This document shows positions 1 through 11,779 of a stretch of 64,000 nt of DNA, piece by piece. Every line of letters begins with the position of its first letter. The first letter of the stretch is position 1. The notes beneath the pieces were generated by a model that had not been told where the DNA came from, searched no databases, and saw only the letters and a list, made by a program, of their open reading frames with translations. The position numbers and the translations under genes were made by a program. Source of the DNA: Brachypodium distachyon (lineage: Eukaryota > Streptophyta > Magnoliopsida > Poales > Poaceae); the NCBI RefSeq assembly GCF_000005505.3, contig NC_016131.3:6345501-6409500 (forward strand), given 5' to 3'.

Positions 1-1597
1 ATCTGTTTGAGGAGATGCCTTCCCTGTGCGCAGTAGCTCGGGGGCTAGGTACCCCTTTGTACCAACCATATGTGTGGTTTGTGGGTCGGTGCCATGATCA
101 TATAATCTTGCAAGGCCAAAGTCACCAAGCCGCCCATTCATTTCACCGTCTAGTAGCACATTGCTTGCCTTGATGTCTCTATGGATCACTATCTTCTCCC
201 ACTTCTCATGGAGATAGAGCAAGCCGGTTGCAATGCCTTTGATAACCCGAAACCTCTGAACCCAATTCAAAATGACCTTGTGCTCTTCGAAGTGTAGATA
301 TTTGTCAAGGCTACCATTTGGCATGTAATTATAAACCAAAAACAGTTCACCTTTTCTCCGGCAATAACCAAGTAGCTGCACAAGGTTGCGATGACGGAGT
401 CGACCGATGCTAACAACCTCTGTGACGAACTCTTTCATCCCCTGTCTTGATTCATGAGACATCCTCTTCACAGCAACCTCTACATTCGACAAGGGAAGCA
501 CTCCTTTATATACTTTCCCAAAACCTCCTTCTCCAAGTAGGTGCTTGTTCTTAAACCCTCCGGTGGCATGGAACAAATCCTTGTACGAGAATCTGTGCGG
601 ACCAAACTCTTCCTCCCAGTCCTCACGCACCTCAGCATACTTCCGTCGTCTTCGCACAACTAGTGTGAAGAGTGCCTATAGAGAGGATCAACGTTGCAGT
701 GGCTATTGGTAGGACGATTGCCAAGAGCTTGGACTGGGCCTTGGGACCAACAAGAGGCAACTTGGGAAGCTTGGAGATGTCAATGGATGGAGCTGGTCTA
801 TTCATCCCAAAGCTCCAGCCCAGCACATACTCACGGGTGTTGATGAGAGTAGCTATGGATGAGAATCCAATGTATGAAGCCGAGTCAGAGAGTACAGTTG
901 AGAGATCATAGGTTGCAGAGAGCAGTGGCCTTGATGGTTTGCCCATGTTGATTGGAGCCAAGGTCACATTGATCTGCTTATCACCCTCATCATAGTCTAC
1001 CCACAGTTGCATAGCCTTGTTGCCGTTCAGCGTCATGTTCTTGAAGGCACCACCCTCGTCTTCATAGAAGCCAGAGGTGCTGGATTTCAAGGAGACTGCA
1101 CTGTTGATGTTGATACCGATGTGGTTGTCATTGATGTCTTGGAGCTCAGCATTTTTGTAGGTGTCGAGCTCAATCATGAAGATGTGTTTGTTTGCTTCAC
1201 CATTGTTCTTCTCATTGAGGAGGCCAAAATACTTGGCGGCCCGTGCATCAGAGAAGTTCTTGGTGGGGGCGATGAAGAAAGCCATGCCATCAGCGCTCAG
1301 GTCCGGGTACGTGATGAAGATGCTGAAAACTACATGGACTGAGAAGGATTGAACTTTACCACTGGATGACTTGCGGAAATGCAGAGGAGTTGGGTAGAAG
1401 GCATGACCGCTGAGAACAGCTGTGCCGTTGGACAGATCAAGGAGTCCGCCGTCTGTGACCATGGCACTGCCATCGAGGCTTAGGCTGGATTGGTTGAAGC
1501 CGGAGAAAATAAATTGATCATCGCTGAAGGCCAAGGTTGCAGCGATAAGACCAAGCTGGAGGAGGAGGAATTGCTGAAGGAATGATGTATGCTTCAT
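1..1597 (-). pseudogene. L-type lectin receptor-like kinase, copy 1 (window-truncated, frame-broken)
   Basis: This is a plasma-membrane receptor kinase with an extracellular legume-lectin domain. On the minus strand, the Met at 1597 opens a signal peptide (MKHTSFLQQF..., hydrophobic to about residue 22). The in-frame Met at 1663 is less likely. A legume-lectin domain follows (IELDTYKNAELQDIND metal-binding region, VLGWSFGMN near its end), then a membrane helix (LLAIVLPIATATLILS). The lectin frame ends at 632, but the kinase continues in another frame from about 680 down to 1. That part has a Gly loop ([11 protein letters not shown]), VAVKRM, an RD-type HRDIKASN loop, DFG and an APE motif, with no stop. 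A single inserted or missing base near 670-685 therefore separates the two halves. The C-terminal kinase lobe lies beyond the left edge. The closest relative in view is the intact gene at 4649-6754. It could be a recent pseudogene or an assembly error; with the base corrected it would look functional. Confidence 0.88.
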
Positions 1598-4500
1598 TGA
1601 AGGAACGCGTGTGACTTGCAAGCTGCAACTCAATGTGTGAGGCAAGTGTTTCGTGGCAACCAATGGTATATAGCTTGAGGTTGCACTGAGTGGTGCAGTA
1701 TTTTATATCATAATTACCTTGCAGCATCCTACCAAGTCTACTCTCTGGGTTTCAACTTTCAACATCTATCGTTGTCTAAACACTTTAATAGTTGATGGAG
1801 ACAGCGATATTTGTTCAGGTTATTGTCAATCACATTTTAGAATTGATTTTAAGGAACACCTAACAAATATTACGGTGTCTAGATTAAGTTGCATAGCATG
1901 TAGTAAGACAGTGCCAGGTAGTTCAAATCAATTTCCTGGCATAGATGGGAGATGTGCATCAGGTGATGTATTTGTAGTGGTGCGTGTGGGTTGTAACTTA
2001 TATGTCTCTGCTTTATACCCTTAAAATAACCTCCTACAAGAAGAAATTGCGTACTCATATAAGTTATGACTCCAAAAGTAAAGTTCTAAAAAGAACCACC
2101 AAATTTACCACAAAAAGCTAGAAATTCCCATGCAAGCGTTGTTTAGCATTTATGTTTTCATCCCAGATTTGTGAACACTATCAAACTTAACAAAAGGCTA
2201 TGTCGAACTAAGACAATGATTCTGGGGTTCGTGGGGTTTTGTCGGAGATATGAAGATAGTAGATCTGAACATCGCTGTTCCGTTGCAGCAAAGGCAAAGG
2301 ATCCTAATCAAACCAAAGGGACTGGAATAAAAGTAAACAATTCCATTTAAAGACAGAAAGTAACTGAAAATGAAGCTTCATGGAACTTGTAAAGCTTTGA
2401 TGCATACCATGATATGGACAGTTTGTCCAAATAGTATTGCTGTCTGAGTTTCACTTGCGGAGATTGCCTAGGGTGGAGGGAACTTGGCATCTGATAACTC
2501 AGACTTTGGAGTATGAAAGGCCAGAAGCTGTAACCTTTTGTAGTCTTTTGTCATGCAAAATGAATTAAAAATAAAAAATACATTAAAGATGGACAATAAC
2601 TGAAAGGAAGCTTGATATTACGTGGCATGCTTTGATGCGTATGTACATATGGTCATGGTACAATTTGTCCAGACATTACTTTTTGTCTGACCGGGAGATA
2701 CTGAGATTACCTAGGATCAAGGGAACTTGGCATTTAAGTACTCGAACTTCAGAGTACCAGGTCCAGAATAGCATTTACCGCAGATATCTTATGTACATTC
2801 AGTAGAAAATGGACTTGAAAATATGCTCTGTTTCTTGAAGAGGGTACCTAAAGAACATACACTTCGCTGGAGTTCGGTTGTCTTCGTAACCGGTTGCAGG
2901 GTGTTTGTTTAGCCTTCTATTCAGGCTGGGATGAAAGTACCATTAGAAGTTTCATAAAAAAAAGTGCAATTAAAAAAGAACACCCTCTTCACTGATGCGG
3001 CTTGAAGGAGTATGTATGCCTTTAAATCTACATGCATGAATGTACTCTTATTATTGAGACACATATGACGGATAGGACTTTATTTTAAAAAGAGATGGAT
3101 AGATATGTGATCTAGTAGTATTCCTCACCCACCAAAGAGACAGTAATATTTTTCTATGATTGAGTTATAGTAGTCTTGATTGCATTCAATTTGAAAAAAA
3201 TAATCTTGATTGCATTCTGTGGGAAACCTGTGTAGCCTTAAGTATGAGGACTCTTTGAAGCGTACCAAATTTTCTCTGGTTTCCTGTTTAGCCACCCTTG
3301 CAGAACGTCATCTCAAAATAATATGTCAAGTCACAAAGAAAAGAGAACAGGAAACATTCAATGTCTTGTGCCTGTAGACTTTGATTCTTGTTGCCTCTGA
3401 AGTTGCTTTCATGACATGACTCTGATGTTGTCCTTTGAATCCATTTATATTGCAGTCTTAATTGCATTCGAGTTGAAAAAAATAATCTTTGATTGCATTC
3501 TGTGGAAAACCTGTGTAGCCTTAAGTACGAGGACTCTTTGAAGCCTACCAATTTTTTTTTTGGTTTCCAGTTTAGCCACCCTTGCAGAAACTGCATCTCA
3601 AAATAATACTCACTTCACAAAGAAAAGGGAAAAAGAAACATTCAATGTCTTGTGCCTGTAGACTTTGATTCTGACATGCCTACGATATCGATGTTGTCCT
3701 TTGGGTCACATTCATGTCGCAGTCTGAGTTGGGCATCAAGTGATGTTTTTTAATTTCAACCTTTCAAGACAATATATATGAACTAACTGAATGGTGATGA
3801 TTTTGTTTCCTTTTTTTTGTTCTTGCAAGGATTGAATTGTTTTCTATAATATTCATATGTTCTAAATACGCCAGTGTTATAATTTAGAGTACTCTATAAT
3901 TTAATTAGCATAAATTTTCCTTTCCATCTTCCACGGAATTGAGACTGATTTTTACGGAACGTTTAGATTTGGTGTACCTTTTTAAATTATTAGTTATGCC
4001 AAAACTGCAAAGAATCTTAGGTATTCATACATTGGTAGCCAAATTCTGGTGTTTTAACCATTACCACCAAAATTGTTTATTAATGCACGACTGACATTCT
4101 TGGCAGATAGAATACTGGTAGATGGATGCATCATATACTGGTCTACTGGCCAATACTTCTTCCACAATCGACTGTTCGTATGAATCAAATTTCACAAATC
4201 GGAGATTTCTGGGGGGATAAACAAGTTGCATCTAGCTTGGTTTTTCTTCTCGGTTTTTTTTATCCATCTGGCCTTATGATTCTCCCAGATGCCACATATG
4301 AACTGTTATAATAAAAGCAAGTATGCTCCATATGAATGTTAAATACACTTGTTGGCAGAAGACCTTATAAAAATCTAAAGCTAGTGTTTTTTGGTACCGG
4401 TGACGTCAATCAACTAGGAGTTTTTTTTTCTCACAACAAACCAAGATGTTACAGGAAGGTTCTCACCAGAATACACATCATATCTAACCAAACAAACAAG

Positions 4501-4648
4501 CACACAATGTTTTTACAGACAACCCAAAATATCCTTAAGGTATATAGGCTTCCCATACATGCCACATCACACTTGCAGTCTACATATATATATTCCTTAG
4601 GGTACGTTATAAAATATATTTGCTTATTACACATGACAAAAAACATGC
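1598..4648. other. Intergenic spacer between the two lectin receptor kinases
   Basis: No gene was recognised. The spacer includes the promoter side of copy 1, blocks resembling the upstream flank of copy 2 (about 2180-2500 and 2560-2760), and a tandem duplication at 3172-3735. The part next to 4649 is the likely 3'UTR of copy 2. The short ORFs here show no recognisable domain. Confidence 0.6.
3172..3735. repeat. Two-unit tandem duplication, about 284 bp per unit
   Basis: Unit 1 (about 3172-3455) and unit 2 (about 3456-3735) share long runs, for example TGTGTAGCCTTAAGTA and TTCAATGTCTTGTGCCTG, at a constant offset of 284 bp with scattered substitutions. The units do not code. The divergence indicates an old local duplication. 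Confidence 0.85.
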
Positions 4649-6754
4649 TCATCTTCCTCCTGAGACGTGGGACATTGTGCCAATGCTTGTAGTCGACGAA
4701 GGATAGGAGGCGATGTATGGATCAAACCCTTCATTTTGCACCACGAACCCTTCGTTTTGCATCAAGGCTAGCAACTCCAAGCTTAACCCTGGAAGTTCAA
4801 TTTCCCCATCTAGGTATTGCATGACTTGCCGCATGCTAGGCCTTGCATTGGCAAATGGGTGTGAGCATAGCAATCCAATCTTCAGCGCCAAGCTTGCCTC
4901 ACCAACATCATACCTCCCTTCTAGACTAGCATCCACTGTATCACCAAATGATCCTTTTTGCGCCTTGTCGATCACCCAATCGACTAACACGAGCTGACTG
5001 TCTTGTGTGTTTTGCTGATCGACAGGCCTTTTTCCACAGGTGACCTCAAGGACGAATATGCCGAAGGCAAAGACATCAGTAAGAGGGGTGGCATTTCTGC
5101 TTCGTGCTAGCTCTGGAGCTAGGTAACCTATGGTGCCAACTACATGTGTAGTCTGTGGGTCAATGCCATGATCGTACAACCTTGCAAGGCCAAAATCACC
5201 CAATCGTCCATTCATCTCGTCATCAAGGAGCACATTGCTTGCCTTGATGTCTCGGTGAACAACCACTTTTTCCCACTCCTCATGGAGATAAAGCAAGCCA
5301 GATGCAATTCCCCTGATGATCCGAAACCTTTGAGCCCAAGTCAACACGTCGTTATCCTTTTTGCCATAGAGACACTTATCAAGGCTTCCGTTGGGCATGT
5401 ACTCATAAACTAAGAGGAGTTCACCTTTGCGCCGACAATAACCAAGCAACTGTACAAGGTTACGGTTTTGAAGGCGACCTATGCTGACGATTTCTGCGAT
5501 GAACTCCTTCATGCCTTGCTTGGAATCATGCGAAACCCTCTTGACTGCTACCTTCAATCTGGATCTGGGAAGCACCCCTTTGTACACCCTCCCAAATCCT
5601 CCAACTCCTAAAAGGTTCTTATTCTCAAATCCTCCTGTTGCATTGAACAAATCCTTGTATGAGAACCGGTGTGGGCCGAACTCCATCTCCCAGTCGTCCC
5701 GCACCTCTGCGTACCTTAAATGCCTCCTTACAAGAAGGAAAGCTATGGCAATCAAAGACAGGATGACCGCTGCCGTTGCAACCGGCAGAACTATCTCTAA
5801 CACCCAGAATCGACTGTCCTTGGGATGATTCCGTGGAAGCTTTGGAAGCATGGTGACATTGATGACTGGAGCAGGACTGTTCATGGCGAAGCTCCAACCC
5901 AGCACATAGTGTCGTGTGTGGATCTTGCCTGTTGAAGATGAGAAGCCGATGTATGCCACATCTTTGAGCACATCTGAGAGGTTGTGCCTGGCTGACACGG
6001 TTGGTCTCTTGGGCTTGGTGGCCATGTCAAGAGTGGCCATGGTAACATTGACCTGCGTCTTCTCTCTGTCGTAGTCCACCCACACCTGCATCGCCTCTTG
6101 GCTAGTGAGAGACAAGTTCTTGAACGTGCCGTCCTGGTCATTGAAGAAGCCGGCTGGGTGGGACTGCACGGAGCTGAGACTGTTGATGTCGATGCCAACG
6201 TGGTTGTTGTTGATGTCCCCGAACTCGCTGTTTGGCCAAGTGTCAAGCTCGATGGCGAAGATGTTGTTGGTTGTGTTGCCGTTGTTCGAGCCATTGAAGA
6301 GGCCCAGGTACTGGACAGCCGTGGCCTTGGAGAAATCATTGCTCGGTGCGACCAACATGGTGAGGCCATGGCTGCTCAAGTCATATATGGAGATGATGCC
6401 GAAGACGAAGAAGGCAGAGAAGGACTGCACTGTGCTGTTGGGCGAATCACGGAGGCGCAGCGGAGCCGGGTAGAAGGCATGGCCCATGCTCATGATCGTG
6501 CCATTGGTGAGCTCGAGCAAACCGCTTGGCGTGACTGAAGCCGTGCCGTTGAGGGTGAGGCTAGCGTTAGCAAAGCCGGAATAGACGAAACGGTGGTTGT
6601 CGACGTCACCGGCGATGATCGATGGTGCATTAAGGAGAATGTAAAGGAGCTTTAGGAAGAGCAAGGAAGTGGACTTCATGTTTGACATGGCCATGGAGGA
6701 TGGCAAGAGCAGGGGCATGGATGGATTCATGGATATGTTTGTGGGTTGCAGCAC
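4649..6754 (-). CDS. L-type lectin-domain receptor-like kinase, copy 2 (intact, single exon)
   Basis: The protein is predicted to be a plasma-membrane receptor that senses ligands through a legume-lectin ectodomain and signals through a cytosolic Ser/Thr kinase. The ORF is 701 aa from 6754. Homology to copy 1 favours the Met at 6679 (MKSTSLLFLK, giving 676 aa), which starts directly at the signal peptide. Domains in order: lectin (residues about 50-310, with FAIELDTWPNSEFGD and VLGWSFAMN), membrane helix (about 316-342), and kinase (about 375-655). The kinase has GVGGFGRVYKG, VAVKRV, an RD-type HRDIKASN loop, GDFGLARL and YLAPELA. Several Asn-x-Ser/Thr sites dot the ectodomain. There is no intron, as is usual for this family. 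Near the C terminus the heptad QNEGFVV is followed by QNEGFDP, a small internal duplication. It lies in direct tandem with frame-broken copy 1. Confidence 0.95.
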   Translation of the reverse strand: MLQPTNISMNPSMPLLLPSSMAMSNMKSTSLLFLKLLYILLNAPSIIAGDVDNHRFVYSGFANASLTLNGTASVTPSGLLELTNGTIMSMGHAFYPAPLRLRDSPNSTVQSFSAFFVFGIISIYDLSSHGLTMLVAPSNDFSKATAVQYLGLFNGSNNGNTTNNIFAIELDTWPNSEFGDINNNHVGIDINSLSSVQSHPAGFFNDQDGTFKNLSLTSQEAMQVWVDYDREKTQVNVTMATLDMATKPKRPTVSARHNLSDVLKDVAYIGFSSSTGKIHTRHYVLGWSFAMNSPAPVINVTMLPKLPRNHPKDSRFWVLEIVLPVATAAVILSLIAIAFLLVRRHLRYAEVRDDWEMEFGPHRFSYKDLFNATGGFENKNLLGVGGFGRVYKGVLPRSRLKVAVKRVSHDSKQGMKEFIAEIVSIGRLQNRNLVQLLGYCRRKGELLLVYEYMPNGSLDKCLYGKKDNDVLTWAQRFRIIRGIASGLLYLHEEWEKVVVHRDIKASNVLLDDEMNGRLGDFGLARLYDHGIDPQTTHVVGTIGYLAPELARSRNATPLTDVFAFGIFVLEVTCGKRPVDQQNTQDSQLVLVDWVIDKAQKGSFGDTVDASLEGRYDVGEASLALKIGLLCSHPFANARPSMRQVMQYLDGEIELPGLSLELLALMQNEGFVVQNEGFDPYIASYPSSTTSIGTMSHVSGGR

Positions 6755-9159
6755 CGCTCACCTTTTCACTCTACTCGGGTGGCAGAAGACGCACTGCCTA
6801 CTACTAAGCTTACACTGCACGATACCACAAGTCTTTCTACGCCACCCATATGAAGATCCATCGGAAAATATCTTTAATGAATCCAAATTAAGTCACACAC
6901 AGGCTAGATTCTTTTTTCAGATAAATATTGCCTAGCATGTGTGAGGTATTTATGATTTCTAAACAGTTTGTCAATCTAATTAAGCAAGAGACAGGAGGCT
7001 TCATTTGCAGGTCGCTATTCCGTTGCAGCAAGGGCAGTGGATCGCAATCAACCTTTTGAGATCTTTTGTCAAGTAAAATGGAGAGGACTAAAAGTAAACG
7101 ACTGCATTTAAAAGAGAAATGGACAGCAACTGAAAACGATGCGTCAGTTTGTCTAGACGACAACATTGTGTCAGACTCTGAGGTTTGGAGATTATTTAGG
7201 TAGGATCAAAGGGTCTTTGCATTTTGCGTCCGTTGTAATGTTTGTGCGGTTGTGGTCTTGTGTCAATTGTCTTGGCTTTCTTAGGCTTGTAATTCTATTA
7301 TTTCGACACTGAGATGCCATCTATGAAGCTTAACCAAGAGATCGAGCTCCACTAAACAAAGGCAGTGATTTTATTGTGGGATGTGGACAGAAATATGGAG
7401 ATAGTGTGTTTGAAAATTGTTATTCCTTTACATCAAGGGCAGAGGAGAGAAACCCGACCAATGTAGTCAACTAAACTGTACCGGATTATAAACACTTGCA
7501 ATTAAAGTTGACAGGTCTAGCTTTGAAGTCATGATATGCAGCTAGGAGGCTATGATCTCGCAAGTCTGTCCAGACAATATTGATTCGGAGGAATTTCTGA
7601 AGAATTATAATCCATAGGTTTTCTCTACATGGATTAATTCGGAGGACTGTAATTTCTTAGGGTCATTTGACTGACTGGATTTTCATAGCATTGTGATCCA
7701 ATGGATTTGCTTTCCTATGAAAACTGTTCGGTTTGCATGATTAGAATTCTTAGGAAATATTTCTGAAGGACATCTTAGTCTATTCTAGAGGAAATTTTCA
7801 AAGAAGTATGAGCTATTTGAAAAATTCCTGGCAGGAAGAAAAAGGCGAGCACGTGCGGGTGCGGCTTGCTCAACAGCGGGCTCTGTTGCCATCGTCGCAA
7901 AACGGCAAAAGTCACCGGTTCGCGTAGCGGCGTAGTAGGATGACCAATAATACAATGAGAAAAAAAACACGTCAACCCCTCAACGCCGCCCCTTGCTATT
8001 CACATAGTCGTTGACTGACTCCTGACGTGGTGTCCATGGCCAACTGCTCAGCTTCCTTGCTTCTCCTTGATCAATGCTCGAACCCCAGCATCAACATATA
8101 TGTTAGGCTACTCCAAAAGCTTCAAAATCCACATAGTTCTTCCAAGTTTTCTATAGGTTCCTTCAGTATAGAATATCTTAGATCCAAGAAAATTGGTACC
8201 AAAATGAGTGGCTAACATCTCTCTAATCTCGCAAAAAAAAACTTCTCTCTGAGCTTACTTTTCCCTATTGATCAATAAAAAGAGTGCCAAACAGGTATCT
8301 CAAGGTTATAAAAACAGAAAAATAAACTACAGAATACTCGCAAGCATCACAAAGTCTAATGCTAGCACGCCACTGCAAAAAACTCGCAAGCATGACTGCT
8401 AGTAGGAATTAAAAGATACGCACTGAAATGATGTTTTTCTCATAAGGTTGCGTTTGGAATCCTACTGATCGAAGGAACCCCCAGTGGGCTTTGATAAGGC
8501 AAATTCCTATCATTTCCGGAGCCCGGAAAATGGTTGAGATCCAAGTGACTTTCTGCTCTTCATCTTTGGATTTCCATCACCACAAAGTTGAATCAAATTG
8601 ACACGGCATATCCATTTAACCTCGTTCAAAAAAAAAACCTCGTTCATTTTATCCCTGGCAAAATAAGCCATCTGCAGAGAGCCAGCGAGGGGTTGCGGAA
8701 GACGGGAAGAGTTCGCCCGGCCGCCGCCAGCCACGTGCAAGTTCAATCGACAGGAAAAGTTTCTGTCTGGATGAATCATTGGGCCACTGGGCCGACGGTG
8801 GAGGGTGGAGGCAGCCCAGAACTAGGTTAGTTAGTCTTGGGCTGAATTGCTTCAATGGCTTTCATTTTCTCTATTTTCGTTTTTTCTTCATGTATATATA
8901 CAACACACACCATATATACCTAATTTTGGCGAAAATAATTGTTATTCAACTGAATAGCTTTCATAAAGGTGGGCCCGCCCATGAATGGTTCAGATGCAGT
9001 ACAGTTACGTCTTTTTAGAACAGGATAGACTACAGTCAGCTGTCTTCTCCTTCGTGTGCTGTGCTGACTCGAAGCTAGTGGGCTGAAAGTTGGGCCTCTT
9101 GTTTTTGTTTTGTATAATACAACCCCTTGGTCCTCTCAATGACCTTTCCTCGAAGAAAA
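6755..9159. other. Upstream flank of lectin kinase copy 2 and spacer
   Basis: No gene was recognised. Stretches at about 7010-7215 and 7330-7610 resemble sequence upstream of copy 1 (2180-2760), sharing for example TTCCGTTGCAGCA and AAAAGTAAAC. The tandem duplication therefore appears to include promoter-side DNA. The rest (7640-9159) is AT-rich spacer with no identifiable element. Confidence 0.55.
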
Positions 9160-9160
9160 A

Positions 9161-9286
9161 TCAACCGCTCCCTTTGATCCTAAATTATTGTCGAGATATT
9201 ATATGTATCTAAACGTTTTTTAAGAAATAGATACATCTATATTTAGGGAAATTTAAGTCAACAATTTAGAATCAGAGTGAGTACTT
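9161..9286. mobile_element. Degenerate Stowaway-like MITE
   Basis: The left end reads CTCCCTTTGATCCTAAATT and the right end carries the imperfect complement (CAACAATTTAGAATCAGAG...GAGTA). The interior contains the ATACATCTAT motif typical of grass Stowaway elements. The TA target site is not clean. Confidence 0.6.
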
Positions 9287-9495
9287 CCTAGGTGTAATAG
9301 GTGGTTATTCTTAAAAAAAACGTGTACTAGGTTAATTAACTGCAGGGAAGGTATTGCATAATTCAAAAAATTGGTTGATGTTTGTGAAGATACAATAGAC
9401 GATCAAAACTCACCAACGTTGTAGCAGAAGTAGATGTTGATGAAACATGGTGCTGATTCCTGCTAGGTTATATCTCCCGATTGTGAGAATATCTC

Positions 9496-10304
9496 TGTCG
9501 TGGTGGTGTCATGGCAGATGCCATAGGATGGCTTACGATAGGGCCGATGGACGAAGGGGGAATCGGAGGAGGGAGGACGTGATTAGAACCACGCACAAAA
9601 CAAGAACACACGCCGTTTACCCAGGTTCGAAGCCCTCAAGGTGAGGTAAAACTCTCACTCCTGCTTTGTTGTATTACCCGAGATACCGATGGCTACAATG
9701 GTGCTCCTTCAGCTGTTTCTTGAGGAGGAAGAAGAAGAGGGGGAAACCCTAAATGGCTAAGTGAGGAAATCCTCTCACAAGAAGGGTGGTGCTTCTATTT
9801 ATAGGCCGCTGGTGTCACACTGACAAGTGGACCAAAAACAAACCCTAACTTCTACGGGGCCCGCCGGGTACGCCCCACGGTCCCCTCCGGGTTGCCTGGC
9901 AGGGGACAAAGCAGCTTTATGCTTTTCGTACCGCCAGGCGGCGCGTACTGTAGTCACGCCCCGGCCTTCGTCATCTGTCCTTCTACTGCGCGTCACTGTG
10001 CAGTCGCCTGGCACCGCGACGTGAGCAACGACTGCTTTTCCGTCATAAAGGGGGCGCTGCTTTACTTTGCGCCATGTGCCCAGGATAAGACCGTTGGCGC
10101 ATCCCGGCGTTGGCCGAGATCAGATAGCTTGTGCTTATCCTGCAATCATATAAGACAAGATAGATATGCCGGCATACCTTTTGTATGCCGGCCTATTATT
10201 AACTCGGCTTAAGGATGCCGGCGTACTCGCTTGCGTCGGTTTTGCTCTCGTTATCTCGGCTAGCAAGTGTCGTAATGACCCTACCCGGGGTCATCCCCCC
10301 GACA
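9496..10304 (-). mobile_element. Solo LTR (809 bp) with 5-bp target duplication ATCTC
   Basis: On the + strand the block begins TGTCGTGGTGG and ends CCCCCCGACA, giving 5-bp inverted ends (TGTCG/CGACA). It is flanked by ATCTC at 9491-9495 and again at 10305-10309. No internal retrotransposon sequence or second LTR adjoins. Transcription polarity is minus, because a TATA-like box (CTATAAATAGAAG on the minus strand) sits near 9792-9806. This is the expected product of LTR-LTR recombination. It differs from the Tat LTR at 10952. Confidence 0.88.
9792..9806 (-). promoter_or_regulatory. TATA box of the solo LTR
   Basis: The minus strand reads GGCCTATAAATAGAAG inside the solo LTR, in the position expected for the U3 promoter of an LTR transcribed on the minus strand. 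Confidence 0.6.
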
Positions 10305-10384
10305 ATCTCCTCACTCAATCTGCCGATCTAGGATTGAAATAGACTATCCTTCCACGCGTATCAACGTGTCCTGATGTAGAGGTT

Positions 10385-10951
10385 CAGCAGCTGGGTGTTT
10401 ACATGGGGTATAGCCCACAACTTTTGTTTTTTCGGCTCATCTTTCAGTATCGGTATTCGTTTTCGATCTTTTTTGCTGTTTGAAAAAATCACCATTTTGG
10501 ACATTTTCATGGACTATATGCACTTTCTGGGGTTTTGGCTGATTTTTTTGATATCGTGACCCGGTACATTTAGGGGGGGGGGGGGGTTGGCCAATTTTTT
10601 GGATAACGTGAACAGGGTACAAATTTTTGAGAGGGTTTTGGCCGGCCAAAAAATCATCGTTTCGGCTGTTTACATGGGCTATGGGCCAGGATTTCAACCA
10701 ATTTTTCGATATCATGACCCCGGTAAACATTTTCAGACCGTATTTTTTCCAGTTAGGAAAAATCACCATTCTTACCGTTTTCCAATATCATCACGAGATG
10801 TATACGTTTTCGAGCAATTTTTAGCAAATCAGGAAAAATTAACGTCCCGGCTGTTTTTGTGAACTATAGCCCACATTTTTTTGGGTATTCCATTTATTTT
10901 TGGCTACATGTCTCCCGAAGTCCCGATAAAATTTTTTGTGACATTTTTCAC
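10385..10951. repeat. Degenerate repeat tract, left of the Tat element
   Basis: Loosely repeated phrases recur at irregular spacing (50-190 bp): variants of TTTACATGGGCTATAGCCCA and of GATATCATGACCC. A G-homopolymer lies near 10573-10587. Similar phrases resume at about 22942-23290, beyond the retrotransposon. The tract was probably one array split by the insertion. No coding is seen. Confidence 0.6.
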
Positions 10952-11779
10952 TGTCGGAGCACGGTCTCCGGCACCGGGGATGCTGAGCACCCCCTTTTCG
11001 GTTCGGTGGAGGGCGAGGTGATCGCCGGCATGGCGATAGACACGGAGAGTAAACGCGAGAGTTTTACCCAGGTTCGGGCCACCCGGAGGTGTAACACCCT
11101 ACGTCCTGCCTTTTGTTATATTCACAAGTTTAAGAGTGTACAGATCGCCCGAGGGGTTCCCGGGCCGGCTACTTGGATGAATACTACGATGTGTTCTCAT
11201 TACTTGAGTCGGAACACTTTTTTCGGTGGCATTGGTCCTCCTTTTATATGCAAGGAGATACCACAGGTGCCACGGTGTGCAGCGTGACATGTTAGCTAGA
11301 CGCGTGTCACGCCCACACGAAATACAAATTTGTTCATCCACACTGGACGCCATGCAGTGCCCGTCCTACTGTATACGGTAGAAAAAGTAGCTCTTAGGGC
11401 GACCGTTCGAGCCTTGCTAAACAAGACTAGACCTGCTGATAGGACTCATGTCGGTGCATTAAATGCACTGCGCCCGCAGTCTTGTCCTGTCTTAACTGTT
11501 TTGCGGGTCCCGCCTGCATGCCCGAGCGCGGGTTGCCGGGGTGCACCCTCCCGGCTAGCGCATCCGCTAGTTGCCAGGTGGCGTTCCTATGACTTCCCGG
11601 GGTCGGGGTCCCCGGGAGCGCTCCGTACTTGGCTCCTAGTTTTGTCTTCACTGGGGGCCGTCCCCTTGAGGCAGGCTTCCTGGGCTCGTTACTTCCCGGG
11701 AGTCCTTCCTGATGTGGCCCCGTCAAAGGCGACCCACGCGTCCAGTATCAGTGGGACCCCGTGGGCCACTGGTACGACA
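10952..11779 (-). repeat. 3' LTR of Tat copy 1
   Basis: The outer edge is TGTCGGAGCAC at 10952. The inner edge (…GGTACGACA at 11779) is set by similarity of its reverse complement (TGTCGTACCAGTGGCCC) to the start of the related LTR at 59111. A TATA-like box (minus strand CATATAAAAGGAGGACC) lies near 11236-11252, matching the box in the second element's LTR. Confidence 0.8.
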
